From: Pseudomonadota bacterium
GTDB taxonomy: Bacteria > SAR324 > XYD2-FULL-50-16 > JAHJRI01
Reading direction: 5' to 3'
Length of the DNA: 8,364 bases
Assembly (NCBI GenBank): GCA_022360105.1
Contig: JAKSDL010000311.1
Span: 1 to 8,364, forward strand
Shown: piece by piece, positions 1-6,543 of the stretch
Numbering within the stretch: position 1 is the first letter of the stretch
Layout of the letters: every line of letters begins with the position of its first letter
The notes under the pieces: model-generated
Databases searched by the model: none
What the model saw: only the letters and a program-made list of their open reading frames with translations
What the model was told of the DNA's origin: nothing
Position numbers and translations under genes: made by a program

Positions 1-1290
1 TCCAAGGATTTAAGAATCGCCTGGGAGAAAGAGGTCGGAAACATTCCCGGAATCAAATCGGTTACTTATGCAGGGATGCAGGGCGGTCCTCCCGGTGCTC
101 CTATCGAAATCTGGGTCCAAGGTCATGATTTGGACCAGATTCTACAGGCGTCTGACGAGCTAATCGCCCGATTAAAAAAATTCGATGGAGCATACCAGGT
201 TAAATCAGATTTTACGCCGGGTAAAAACGAATTACGGCTGGAATTAAAACCTGAAGCCAGAACCCTGGGACTCACTGTCAACGATTTGGCTAGCCAGGTA
301 TATTCCGGCTACTTCGGCGAAGATGCCGTGCGCATTCAAAGAGGTCGGAATGATATCCGTATCAAAGTTCGATATGCCGCTAATGAAAGAAAACGACTTT
401 CCGATTTTCAACGCATTCGAATTCGCACTCAGAATGGATACGAAGTTCCCTTGTTATCGGTAGCGTATATTGATTTTTCTCCGGGGTATTCCACCATCAC
501 CAGGACCGACGGCTTAAGGAGGGTTTCTGTTAGTGCTGAGGTGGATACCAATAAAACCAATGCCAACGAAATATCCAACACCCTGATTCAGAATTTTATC
601 CCCAAATTATCGAAAAAATACCCGGGAATTCACGCTTCTTTTCAGGGAGAAAAAAAGCGCATGGCCGAGTCCTTTGGCAGTCTGTTTATCAGCTATCCCC
701 TGGCAATGCTGGGAATATACTTTATCATCGCCACCATGTTTCGTTCTTACTCCCAGCCTTTCATCATCTCTTTTACGATCCCCTTCGGAATCATTGGCGC
801 CATCTTCGGTCATTTGATCCTGGGATACGATTTTTCCATGATGAGTATTTTCGGGATGGTAGCCCTGACAGGTGTGGTAGTGAACGATGCCATTGTATTG
901 ATCGAGCGGATCAATGAAAATCTGGCGGAAGGAACTCCCTTTGTCGATGCTGTTGTCCAGGGAGGTGCACGACGTTTTCGGGCCATTTTTCTGACAACTG
1001 TCAGTACAGCCGGAGGTTTGGCTCCCCTCATTTTGGAAACCGATTTTCAAGCCAAATTTCTAATCCCCATGGCGATATCGATAGCAGCCGGAGTAATTTT
1101 TGCAACCTTATTAACCCTGGTGCTGATTCCCAACCTGTTTATGATTCTTAATGATCTTCGCCGTCTGATGTTCAGAATCAGAAAAGGTTATATTCCAACC
1201 AGAGAAGAGGTGGAACCTGCCAGAAACCGGAAAGTGGATCAGTTAAATCCGGAACCGGCGCCTCAAAGTAGTATGGCTGCAAAACGATGA
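1..1290 (+). CDS. RND-family efflux transporter, C-terminal part (5'-truncated by the window)
   Basis: The frame is open from base 1, so the gene begins upstream and about 429 residues are visible. RND (AcrB/HAE-type) pumps are inner-membrane proton antiporters that export drugs, metals or other small molecules, usually with a periplasmic adaptor and an outer-membrane channel. The visible part starts inside the second large periplasmic loop, around GGPPGAP and IEIWVQG, followed by porter and docking subdomain sequence. It then shows five hydrophobic spans that match TM8-TM12, including GVVVNDAIVLIERIN and the family-typical segment RRFRAIFLTTVSTAGGLAPL. The C-terminus is a charged cytoplasmic tail. 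TM7 and the whole N-terminal half, with the proton-relay aspartates of TM4, lie outside the window, so the substrate class cannot be judged. No partner gene follows it, which suggests it is the last gene of its operon. Family assignment is firm; the substrate is unknown. Confidence 0.93.
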   Translation, partial: SKDLRIAWEKEVGNIPGIKSVTYAGMQGGPPGAPIEIWVQGHDLDQILQASDELIARLKKFDGAYQVKSDFTPGKNELRLELKPEARTLGLTVNDLASQVYSGYFGEDAVRIQRGRNDIRIKVRYAANERKRLSDFQRIRIRTQNGYEVPLLSVAYIDFSPGYSTITRTDGLRRVSVSAEVDTNKTNANEISNTLIQNFIPKLSKKYPGIHASFQGEKKRMAESFGSLFISYPLAMLGIYFIIATMFRSYSQPFIISFTIPFGIIGAIFGHLILGYDFSMMSIFGMVALTGVVVNDAIVLIERINENLAEGTPFVDAVVQGGARRFRAIFLTTVSTAGGLAPLILETDFQAKFLIPMAISIAAGVIFATLLTLVLIPNLFMILNDLRRLMFRIRKGYIPTREEVEPARNRKVDQLNPEPAPQSSMAAKR

Positions 1291-1377
1291 ATTCGCCTGG
1301 TGTGCTTTACCATTATCAACTTCAAATGCCACAATTAAAAGCATGCATGATTAACTGGCATGTCAAGCCGAGCGAAA

Positions 1378-1440
1378 CAGACTGAGTCAATAAGCAAATT
1401 GGTGGATCCGCTTCGCTTGATCCACCCTACAATCAGTCTG
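1378..1440. repeat. REP-like nested palindrome, unit 1
   Basis: An inner 8-bp perfect stem (GGTGGATC at 1401-1408, GATCCACC at 1419-1426) encloses a CGCTTCGCTT loop and is followed by CCTAC. A second 8-bp perfect inverted repeat (CAGACTGA at 1378-1385, TCAGTCTG at 1433-1440) surrounds it. The GGTGG...CCACCCTAC form resembles widespread REP-type palindromes that in other genomes are mobilised by RAYT (Y1) transposases. No such transposase is in this window. The flanking 1291-1377 stretch shows no gene. Confidence 0.7.
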
Positions 1441-1478
1441 ATTTTTCAAAAAAACAACACATACCTTTTTGTATCAAA

Positions 1479-1515
1479 TGTAGGGTGGGTTAAGGAGCAG
1501 AGCGACGAACCCACC
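1479..1515. repeat. REP-like palindrome, unit 2 (inverted relative to unit 1)
   Basis: The stem GGTGGGTT (1484-1491) pairs with AACCCACC (1508-1515) around a loop containing GCAGAGCGAC. It begins with TGTAGGG, the reverse complement of the tail of unit 1. TGTAGGGTGG at 1479-1488 is a perfect 10-bp inverted copy of CCACCCTACA at 1422-1431. The two units therefore form a head-to-head pair like a REPIN or BIME. A 65-codon reading frame running across both units looks spurious. Bases 1516-1590 are AT-rich and could hold a promoter for the next gene, but I cannot place one with confidence. Confidence 0.7.
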
Positions 1516-1590
1516 AGCGAGACTATTTCATATATCAGATATTTATTCAGTAAATAAAATCCGCAGCGTTTTTAATCAAGAAACACCTCA

Positions 1591-1596
1591 AAGGAG
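1591..1596 (+). promoter_or_regulatory. Ribosome binding site that supports a TTG start
   Basis: AAGGAG lies 5 nt upstream of TTG at 1602. This near-ideal Shine-Dalgarno fixes the non-ATG start of the HAD hydrolase, because the reading frame reaches the HAD nucleophile motif only ten residues later and no ATG lies between. Confidence 0.85.
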
Positions 1597-1601
1597 TACC
1601 C

Positions 1602-2336
1602 TTGTTAACCAAACCCAAAGCAATCATATTCGATCTTGATGACACCTTAATCATGTCGGACGGAACCGTTCGCAAGACGTGGGAGGAAGTCTGCAAGAAG
1701 TATCAGACCTCACATCCCGATATAGACAGGGAAGAACTGTTTGAAAAAATCCGCGAAATAGCCGTTTGGTATTGGAGTGATAAAACCAGACATCGCGAGG
1801 GTCGCATCAATATGGATCACACCAGAAGAACCATCGCCATCAAAGCTTTTGAACAATTGGGATTGGATGATGAGCAAGGAGCAATCACCATGGCAGACCG
1901 GTTTTCTGAACTCAGGTATTCAAAACTGGAGCTGTTTCCAGGTTCTATTGAACTGCTAAAGATGATCCGGCAGGCAGAAATCGGTTTGGGGCTTCTAACC
2001 AATGGCGAATCCAAAATGCAGCGTCGTAAGATTGAACAGTTTAATCTTGCTCCCTATTTTAATGTCATCCAGGTCGAGGGAGAAGCGGGTGTTGGCAAAC
2101 CGGAAGTGGCAGCTTACGAATTGATTTTAAAGTCATTGGGGACACGTCCTGAAGAAACCTGGATTGTGGGAGACAATCTGGAATGGGAAGTGATTGTACC
2201 CCAGCAACTGGGACTCACCGCTATCTGGCACAACTACTACCAAAAAGAAATATCGGACCCTGACGTTGTTCCGGATCGCACTTTGTCAGTTATTGCCGAA
2301 CTTGCAGCTGTTTTGACCGAAACATTAAGCAATTGA
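1602..2336 (+). CDS. HAD-superfamily hydrolase (subclass I, helical cap)
   Basis: This 244-residue protein is a probable cytoplasmic Mg-dependent phosphohydrolase. All four HAD motifs are visible. Motif I is FDLDDTL, with nucleophile D11 and acid/base D13. Motif II is LLTNGE, around T133. Motif III is K166 in GVGKPE. Motif IV is VGDNLEWEV, with D191 and E196 as the likely metal-binding acids. A mainly helical insert between motifs I and II (about residues 18-110) fits a C1-type cap. There is no signal peptide or membrane segment. The start is TTG, supported by an AAGGAG site. The gene stands alone on the plus strand, and its last 12 nt overlap the end of the convergent ctaB-like gene. HAD enzymes of this kind are often nucleotidases or sugar or glycolate phosphatases, but the substrate cannot be read from the sequence. 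The family is confident; the specific function is open. Confidence 0.92.
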   Translation: MLTKPKAIIFDLDDTLIMSDGTVRKTWEEVCKKYQTSHPDIDREELFEKIREIAVWYWSDKTRHREGRINMDHTRRTIAIKAFEQLGLDDEQGAITMADRFSELRYSKLELFPGSIELLKMIRQAEIGLGLLTNGESKMQRRKIEQFNLAPYFNVIQVEGEAGVGKPEVAAYELILKSLGTRPEETWIVGDNLEWEVIVPQQLGLTAIWHNYYQKEISDPDVVPDRTLSVIAELAAVLTETLSN

Positions 2337-3188
2337 GTCAAAACCGACCAGCAGCATCACTGCTGCCAGGGACATATTCAAATGAAGGAACAACCTTCCC
2401 AGTGAGGGATCAGTATTCCTGATCAGTACCTTTAAAAAAGACGCACACAATAAAACCGCATTTACCAATAACAGATAACGTGTGACCGCATAACGGTCCG
2501 CCATTCCTACCAATGGCCACATCAAAGAAAGGCTGGCAAAGGCAACTACCCAGACCAGGGTTACTTTCCTGAGCTGACTAACGGAATAGCGGGTTACAAC
2601 AGAATAATATCTTGAATGTTTGAAAAACTCCTGTCGCTGTTTAAGCAGAGTCATCCAGGAATGGGGTATCTGCCAAATACCCAGTATCACCATCCACAAG
2701 GCAATTACCGGATCATATAAAACTCCTCCTGCACTCAACCAACCGATGTATGGAGGAAGCATCCCGCAAATCGCACCTGGCAGAATAGCCCACACAGATT
2801 TTGTTTTTAGTGGTGTATAGAGTCCGTTATAGAAAACCACTGTTGCTAATCCCACCAGGGCCGGTAGAATTGTTCCCGAAACCCATAGCAACAATGCCGT
2901 CCCGGCGGTGAGTAGAATCAATACCTGGACAAATACTGTTTGTTTACTGAGAATTCCGCGGGGAAGAGGCCGGTTGCATGTTCGTGTGAAATGCCTGTCG
3001 TATTCGGTGTCCTGGATATTGTTTAGGGATGCCGCGCCTGTCGATAGTAGAAATACACCAAAAGTAGTTATAAACAATTCTCCGGAAAATGCAGCCTTTT
3101 GCAAAACAAATCCAAACAGCGCGGAGGCAGATACCAATAAACTTAGAGGAACTTTGGCAACCCAAAGCAACAATTTAGCACGTTTCAT
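2325..3188 (-). CDS. ctaB: Protoheme IX farnesyltransferase-like UbiA-family prenyltransferase
   Basis: This 287-residue polytopic membrane protein probably adds a farnesyl group to protoheme to make heme O, the precursor of heme A for the adjacent oxidase. The first Asp-rich motif is intact: N56xxxD60xxxD64, followed by R69-T70 and RPL (73-75), as in CtaB/CyoE. YTPLK (124-128) and IWQIPHSW (171-178) also match CtaB. The second motif region is divergent: where CtaB usually has Asp-Tyr and an AG-PM stretch, this protein has QEFFKHSRYY (186-195). The C-terminal LHLNMSL resembles the last CtaB helix. I chose ATG at 3188 because AGGTGG lies 6 nt upstream, starting just after the coxB stop. A GTG at 3203 would place the Shine-Dalgarno inside the gene. 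It is the last gene of the operon. The family is firm; heme O synthesis is inferred from motif and context. Confidence 0.82.
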   Translation of the reverse strand: MKRAKLLLWVAKVPLSLLVSASALFGFVLQKAAFSGELFITTFGVFLLSTGAASLNNIQDTEYDRHFTRTCNRPLPRGILSKQTVFVQVLILLTAGTALLLWVSGTILPALVGLATVVFYNGLYTPLKTKSVWAILPGAICGMLPPYIGWLSAGGVLYDPVIALWMVILGIWQIPHSWMTLLKQRQEFFKHSRYYSVVTRYSVSQLRKVTLVWVVAFASLSLMWPLVGMADRYAVTRYLLLVNAVLLCASFLKVLIRNTDPSLGRLFLHLNMSLAAVMLLVGFDSIA

Positions 3189-3189
3189 A

Positions 3190-3795
3190 TCATTCCACCT
3201 CACTTAACCATGTTTCGTATTCCTCTTGAGACACCACTTTCAATTTGGCATTCATTTCGGCATGACCGGTACCGCAGTATTCCGTGCAATGTATATCAAA
3301 CTCGCCTTCCCTGTTAGCGAGGAACCAGGCATAGGTTGTCAGTTCCGGAACCACATCAACCTTGACCCGGTAGGCAGGTAGAAAAAAACCATGAAGCACA
3401 TCAAATGAGGAAAAGACCAGTTTGACAGCCTTGCCTTTGGGAACAACCAGCTCATTTTCTACTTCCTCTCCTTCCGGATAGATAAAAATCCAGGAGAATT
3501 GTTGAGCCAGGGCTTCGATTTCCAATGCATCTTCGGGCGCTGTTCTCAGGCCGGTGTAAGCATTCCAGCCAACTGCAAACATGGAAAGAGCTATAATGGT
3601 CGGTATGATGGTCCAGACTGCCTCCAATTTCCAGTTTCCCCTTATATCCGAAGGTTCCGGGTTTCGGGACTGGTGATAGCGAAAAGCGAAATAGACCATG
3701 ACCACGGTGATTAAAATCAGCAGTAAAAAGGAAATACCGATAATATAGTAAAACGCCTGATCAACTTGCTCCGCGGGGTTAACAACAGTATTCAT
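3190..3795 (-). CDS. coxB: Cytochrome c oxidase subunit II (CuA subunit)
   Basis: This 201-residue subunit receives electrons from a c-type cytochrome or other periplasmic donor through its binuclear CuA centre and passes them to heme a in subunit I. It has two N-terminal membrane spans (about 15-38 and 59-80) joined by a short loop, then a periplasmic cupredoxin domain. All CuA ligands are visible: H135 in VLHGFFLP, then C170, E172, C174, H178 and M181 in the CxExCxxxH motif. The EAVWTIIPT sequence (58-66) is typical of subunit II. No cleavable signal peptide is obvious. No cytochrome c domain follows, unlike caa3 enzymes, so the protein ends just after the CuA fold. It starts 8 nt after the subunit IV gene, with AGGAG 5 nt upstream of the ATG. 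Its position after subunits I, III and IV, rather than before coxA, is uncommon. Confidence 0.96.
   Translation of the reverse strand: MNTVVNPAEQVDQAFYYIIGISFLLLILITVVMVYFAFRYHQSRNPEPSDIRGNWKLEAVWTIIPTIIALSMFAVGWNAYTGLRTAPEDALEIEALAQQFSWIFIYPEGEEVENELVVPKGKAVKLVFSSFDVLHGFFLPAYRVKVDVVPELTTYAWFLANREGEFDIHCTEYCGTGHAEMNAKLKVVSQEEYETWLSEVE
3195..3200 (-). promoter_or_regulatory. Ribosome binding site of the ctaB-like gene, inside the coxB end
   Basis: On the minus strand AGGTGG sits within the last codons of coxB, 6 nt before ATG at 3188. It decides the start over the upstream GTG at 3203 and implies translational coupling with coxB. Confidence 0.7.
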
Positions 3796-3800
3796 GAATT

Positions 3801-3805
3801 CTCCT
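3801..3805 (-). promoter_or_regulatory. Ribosome binding site of coxB
   Basis: AGGAG on the minus strand lies 5 nt before the coxB ATG and overlaps the TAG stop of the subunit IV gene, consistent with coupled translation. Confidence 0.75.
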
Positions 3806-4082
3806 ATCGAAAAGCCACATCCCAGAATACAAAACTGATAATAATTACCAGGGACACCAAAGTCGCCAGAAACGAATATTTCAATACACGTCCTTCGTAT
3901 TTGAAATGCATGAAGAACAGCAAAACCAGCGAAGCCTTGGTACCTGCAATCAATAAGGTGACCCAGACATTAAACACCCCAAGATCGACTCCGGACATGA
4001 CAACGGTAATTCCCGTCAAGGCCAACAATGCCAATAAAACGCTTAACAACTTTCCATAAGATAGTACATGAACGTCATTCAC
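3804..4082 (-). CDS. Cytochrome c oxidase subunit IV (small bacterial type)
   Basis: This 92-residue membrane protein matches the bacterial cytochrome c oxidase subunit IV family, a small accessory subunit thought to stabilise the oxidase. Three hydrophobic spans are visible (about 12-31, 38-59 and 69-91). Family-typical features are DLG (33-35), the conserved lysine K49 in the second span, and FMHFKYE (57-63) at the membrane edge. The start is GTG at 4082, supported by AGGAG about 9 nt upstream; there is no better ATG. It is followed after 8 nt by coxB and preceded by a 203-nt spacer after coxC. Subunit names differ between species (CoxD, CtaF, CyoD-like), so I give no symbol. Confidence 0.88.
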   Translation of the reverse strand: MNDVHVLSYGKLLSVLLALLALTGITVVMSGVDLGVFNVWVTLLIAGTKASLVLLFFMHFKYEGRVLKYSFLATLVSLVIIISFVFWDVAFR

Positions 4083-4091
4083 GGATTTATT

Positions 4092-4096
4092 CTCCT
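4092..4096 (-). promoter_or_regulatory. Ribosome binding site for the GTG start of subunit IV
   Basis: AGGAG on the minus strand, 9 nt upstream of GTG at 4082. It supports this non-ATG start. Confidence 0.7.
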
Positions 4097-4139
4097 AATT
4101 AGGTTAAATGAAGGTAATACTTCATTGTGCTCAAAATCT

Positions 4140-4256
4140 TCACCTGGCTGCAGGATGGGTAACTCGTTGCCCATCAACCGGACCAATAGCCTGTTGGCAG
4201 CCACATAAGCCAATTGTCATAAAGCACTCGTTGATGAACAGGCTATGCCGGCTCAT
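4140..4256. repeat. Cluster of palindromes in the coxC to subunit IV spacer
   Basis: The 203-nt spacer (4083-4285) holds three inverted repeats. CCTG at 4143-4146 pairs with CAGG at 4151-4154. GATGGG at 4154-4159 pairs with CCCATC at 4170-4175. A perfect 10-bp arm ATAGCCTGTT (4186-4195) pairs with AACAGGCTAT (4237-4246). The ACTCGTTG motif occurs twice in direct orientation. The GATGGG...CCCATC unit resembles REP-like palindromes of other genomes. Transcribed within the operon, this would fold into RNA structure between coxC and the subunit IV gene. It could attenuate transcription, protect mRNA ends, or simply be an inserted repeat. No terminator-type T-run is evident. Confidence 0.6.
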
Positions 4257-4285
4257 CTTACAAATTTTCAAAAAGCTTCATCGAA

Positions 4286-4882
4286 TCATAAAACCAAATA
4301 AAACAAGGGAAAGATAAAGATCCAGATCAGATCCACCAAATGCCAGTAAAGACCGCTGTTTTCCAGCAAAATATCATTTCCTGCAGTGATTTTCTGTCTG
4401 GCAAGCATTACCAGGCAGATCACCAGCAGAGTCAGACCAATGATGACATGTAAGCCGTGCAATCCGGTGATCGTGTAATACAAGCCAAAAAATATATTAC
4501 GACCCGGCTCCCCATCCAAAAGAACTTCAGAATTGGGATAAATCCCCACTTCTATTTTATGTCCCCACTCAAGATATTTATTAACCAGAAAGAACAAACC
4601 ACAGGCAATAGCAATACCTACCATCACCAGTGCCGTTTTTAATGATTCTGTTCGAATCGCCGTAATAGAAGCCGCCACGGCAAAACTACTAACCAGCAGA
4701 ATTACCGTGTTCAACACACCAAAAAAGATATCCAGTTCCTTGCCCCCGGCAACGAAATCGGCCGAATAGGTAGAATAATAAACCGCATAAAGGACAAACA
4801 AACCGCCAAACAGCATGATTTCCGTATACAGAAACAACCACATGCCGATTTTTTTCCCTTGAGTATCGTTATGCATTTCCAT
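4286..4882 (-). CDS. coxC: Cytochrome c oxidase subunit III
   Basis: This 198-residue protein with five hydrophobic spans is the short bacterial form of subunit III, which lacks the first two helices of the mitochondrial type. It stabilises subunit I and its proton uptake. Diagnostic segments are MWLFLYTEIMLFGGLF (14-29), KYLEW (102-106, with the conserved membrane glutamate E105), TGLHGLHVIIG (139-149) and YWHLVDLIWIFIF (179-191). The start is placed at ATG 4882, 13 nt after the coxA stop. ATG 4876, two codons later, is equally possible because neither has a strong Shine-Dalgarno. The frame stays open upstream into coxA up to 5056, but that extension is polar, unlike the family and covered by coxA, so it is rejected. 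The weak ribosome site and short distance suggest coupling to coxA. Confidence 0.94.
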   Translation of the reverse strand: MEMHNDTQGKKIGMWLFLYTEIMLFGGLFVLYAVYYSTYSADFVAGGKELDIFFGVLNTVILLVSSFAVAASITAIRTESLKTALVMVGIAIACGLFFLVNKYLEWGHKIEVGIYPNSEVLLDGEPGRNIFFGLYYTITGLHGLHVIIGLTLLVICLVMLARQKITAGNDILLENSGLYWHLVDLIWIFIFPLFYLVL

Positions 4883-4895
4883 AAAGTCATTTTGT

Positions 4896-6527
4896 TTATT
4901 GTTTAGCTTTTCCTTTGATCCGTGAAAGTACCTTGGCGAAATCATAAGGATACCCGGGTGTCTGCGGTTCTTCCTCGAAATTATGGAGAGTTGGGGGCGA
5001 GGAGATAGTCCATTCCAGGGTGACTCCTCCCCAGGGATTCTTTTCCGCCTGCTCACCGGTTTTAATACTGCGCAGCAGGTTGTATACCATCAGGATAATG
5101 CCTGCGACCAGGACATAGGCACCAAATCCGGCCAGAAAATTCCCCTGTTCATATTGAGGGAGATAATCATAATATCGCCTTGGCATGCCCTGGACCCCAA
5201 CAATAAACATGGGTGTAAAATGAAAGATAAACCCTCCGGTGATCATTCCGGATGCCAGATATGCTTTTTTCAGGTCATACATTTTTCCGAAAATTTTCGG
5301 CCACCAATAATGCAGACCTGCGAAAAATGCGAATCCGGTTCCGCCAAACATGACGAAGTGGAAATGAGCCACCACAAAATGGGTATCGTGTACATGAACA
5401 TTGGTGCCTGCCGAACCAAGAACCAGACCGGTCAAACCTCCCACAGAAAACAAGTAGATAAAACACATGGCATAAACCAGGGGTGGCGTTATCCAGATCG
5501 ATCCCTTGTACATCGTCGACACCCAGCTAAAGACTTTCACAGCACTGGGAATTGCCACTATGAATGTCAGCAGGGAGAATACAAACACAGCTGTGTCACT
5601 CATACCGCTGGTGTACATGTGATGCGCCCAAACCAGGGAACCGGCAATGGCAATTGCCATGCTGGAATAGACAATCGCTTTGTACCCAAATATCGATTTG
5701 CGAGAAAACACAGGTATGATCTCGGAGATTACTCCCATGCCCGGTAAAATCATGATATAAACCGCCGGATGGGAATACATCCAAAACAGATGTTGATATA
5801 GGATTGGATCTCCACCCTTGGCAGGATCAAACAATCCGGTCTGAAAAAAACGTTCCAGAATAACCAACACCAGCGTAATGGACACAATCGGGGTTGCCAG
5901 CAGTTGCACCCAGGCGGTTGCATATAACGACCAGGTAAACAGGGGTATTTGCAGCCACTTCATGCCTTTAGCTCTCATGCGATGAATGGTGGTGATGAAG
6001 TTCATCCCGGTCAGCATGGAGGAAAAGCCCAGGATAAATGCTGCGGTTGCTGCATAGGATACATTGGTTTTGGTAGAGACGCTGAAGGGAACGTAAAAAG
6101 TCCAGCCGGTATCCGGTGGACCGGCTCCAAACAGGGAAACCAGTGCAAACAAGCCCCCTATCATGTACAGATACCAGGAGAGCAGATTGAGTTTTGGAAA
6201 AAACACATCCCTGGCTCCGATCTGGATTGGCAGGATAAAATTTCCAAAAATTGCCGGAATCGCCGGTATGATAAAAAGAAAGATCATGATCACACCATGT
6301 AAGGTAAACACAGCGTTGTACTGATCCGAATCGAAAATGGTTTCACCAATGAACATCAGTTCGGTTCTAATCGCTAATCCCAGAAAAATTGCGATCAAAA
6401 ACCAGGTCATAACCGAATAGAGGTACAATAGACCGATTCGCTTGTGATCAGTCGTAATCAACCAGCTAAGCACTCCTTTAAAATTTGAAGGCACCGGTGT
6501 GTTAAAAAAGGACTGTGTCTGTTCCAT
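4896..6527 (-). CDS. coxA: Cytochrome c oxidase subunit I (A2-type heme-copper oxidase)
   Basis: This 543-residue catalytic subunit has about twelve membrane helices. It reduces O2 to water at a heme a3-CuB centre and pumps protons. All metal ligands are present: H77 and H390 for low-spin heme a; H388 for heme a3; H253, H302 and H303 for CuB; and Y257 as the tyrosine cross-linked to H253. The helix VI motif is YSHPAVY (251-257). Glutamate of the A1-type GHPEVY is replaced by alanine, and a Tyr-Ser pair takes its place, which is the signature of family A2. D107 in GARD (104-107) and K331 in the SAVKVFSW segment fit the D- and K-channel positions. The C-terminal NPWGG...TLEW and SPPTLHNF are typical of coxA. 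It starts 16 nt after the SCO gene with a weak GGGAA site. Metal and heme type follow from the family; a-type heme is inferred. Confidence 0.97.
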   Translation of the reverse strand: MEQTQSFFNTPVPSNFKGVLSWLITTDHKRIGLLYLYSVMTWFLIAIFLGLAIRTELMFIGETIFDSDQYNAVFTLHGVIMIFLFIIPAIPAIFGNFILPIQIGARDVFFPKLNLLSWYLYMIGGLFALVSLFGAGPPDTGWTFYVPFSVSTKTNVSYAATAAFILGFSSMLTGMNFITTIHRMRAKGMKWLQIPLFTWSLYATAWVQLLATPIVSITLVLVILERFFQTGLFDPAKGGDPILYQHLFWMYSHPAVYIMILPGMGVISEIIPVFSRKSIFGYKAIVYSSMAIAIAGSLVWAHHMYTSGMSDTAVFVFSLLTFIVAIPSAVKVFSWVSTMYKGSIWITPPLVYAMCFIYLFSVGGLTGLVLGSAGTNVHVHDTHFVVAHFHFVMFGGTGFAFFAGLHYWWPKIFGKMYDLKKAYLASGMITGGFIFHFTPMFIVGVQGMPRRYYDYLPQYEQGNFLAGFGAYVLVAGIILMVYNLLRSIKTGEQAEKNPWGGVTLEWTISSPPTLHNFEEEPQTPGYPYDFAKVLSRIKGKAKQ

Positions 6528-6543
6528 AAAGGATTCCCAACAT

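Noticed and set aside
607..1050. Minus-strand frame of 147 codons opposite the RND gene
   Set aside because: It is a shadow of the RND coding sequence with no domain or membrane pattern.
1326..1361. ATGCCA/TGGCAT hairpin after the RND gene as a terminator
   Set aside because: The stem is only 6 bp with a 24-nt loop and no T-run follows; too weak to call.
1360..1557. A 65-codon plus-strand reading frame between the RND and HAD genes
   Set aside because: It runs through both REP-like palindromes, has no Shine-Dalgarno and encodes no recognisable protein; the repeats explain it.
2349..2365. CAGCAG/CTGCTG hairpin as terminator of the HAD gene
   Set aside because: The position is right, but the stem is short, lies in ctaB coding sequence and lacks a T-run.
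4140..4256. A 38-codon minus-strand frame starting with MSRHSLF in the coxC to subunit IV spacer
   Set aside because: It has no ribosome binding site, and its sequence is made from the palindromes of the spacer. A hidden small subunit cannot be excluded, but nothing supports it.
4883..5056. N-terminal extension of coxC inside coxA
   Set aside because: The extension is polar, unlike subunit III, and covered by the coxA reading frame; ATG 4882 gives the normal family length.
4983..5747. A 254-codon plus-strand frame opposite coxA
   Set aside because: It is antisense to a strongly conserved subunit I gene, and its translation is rich in His, Gly and Cys without domains, as expected of a shadow frame.
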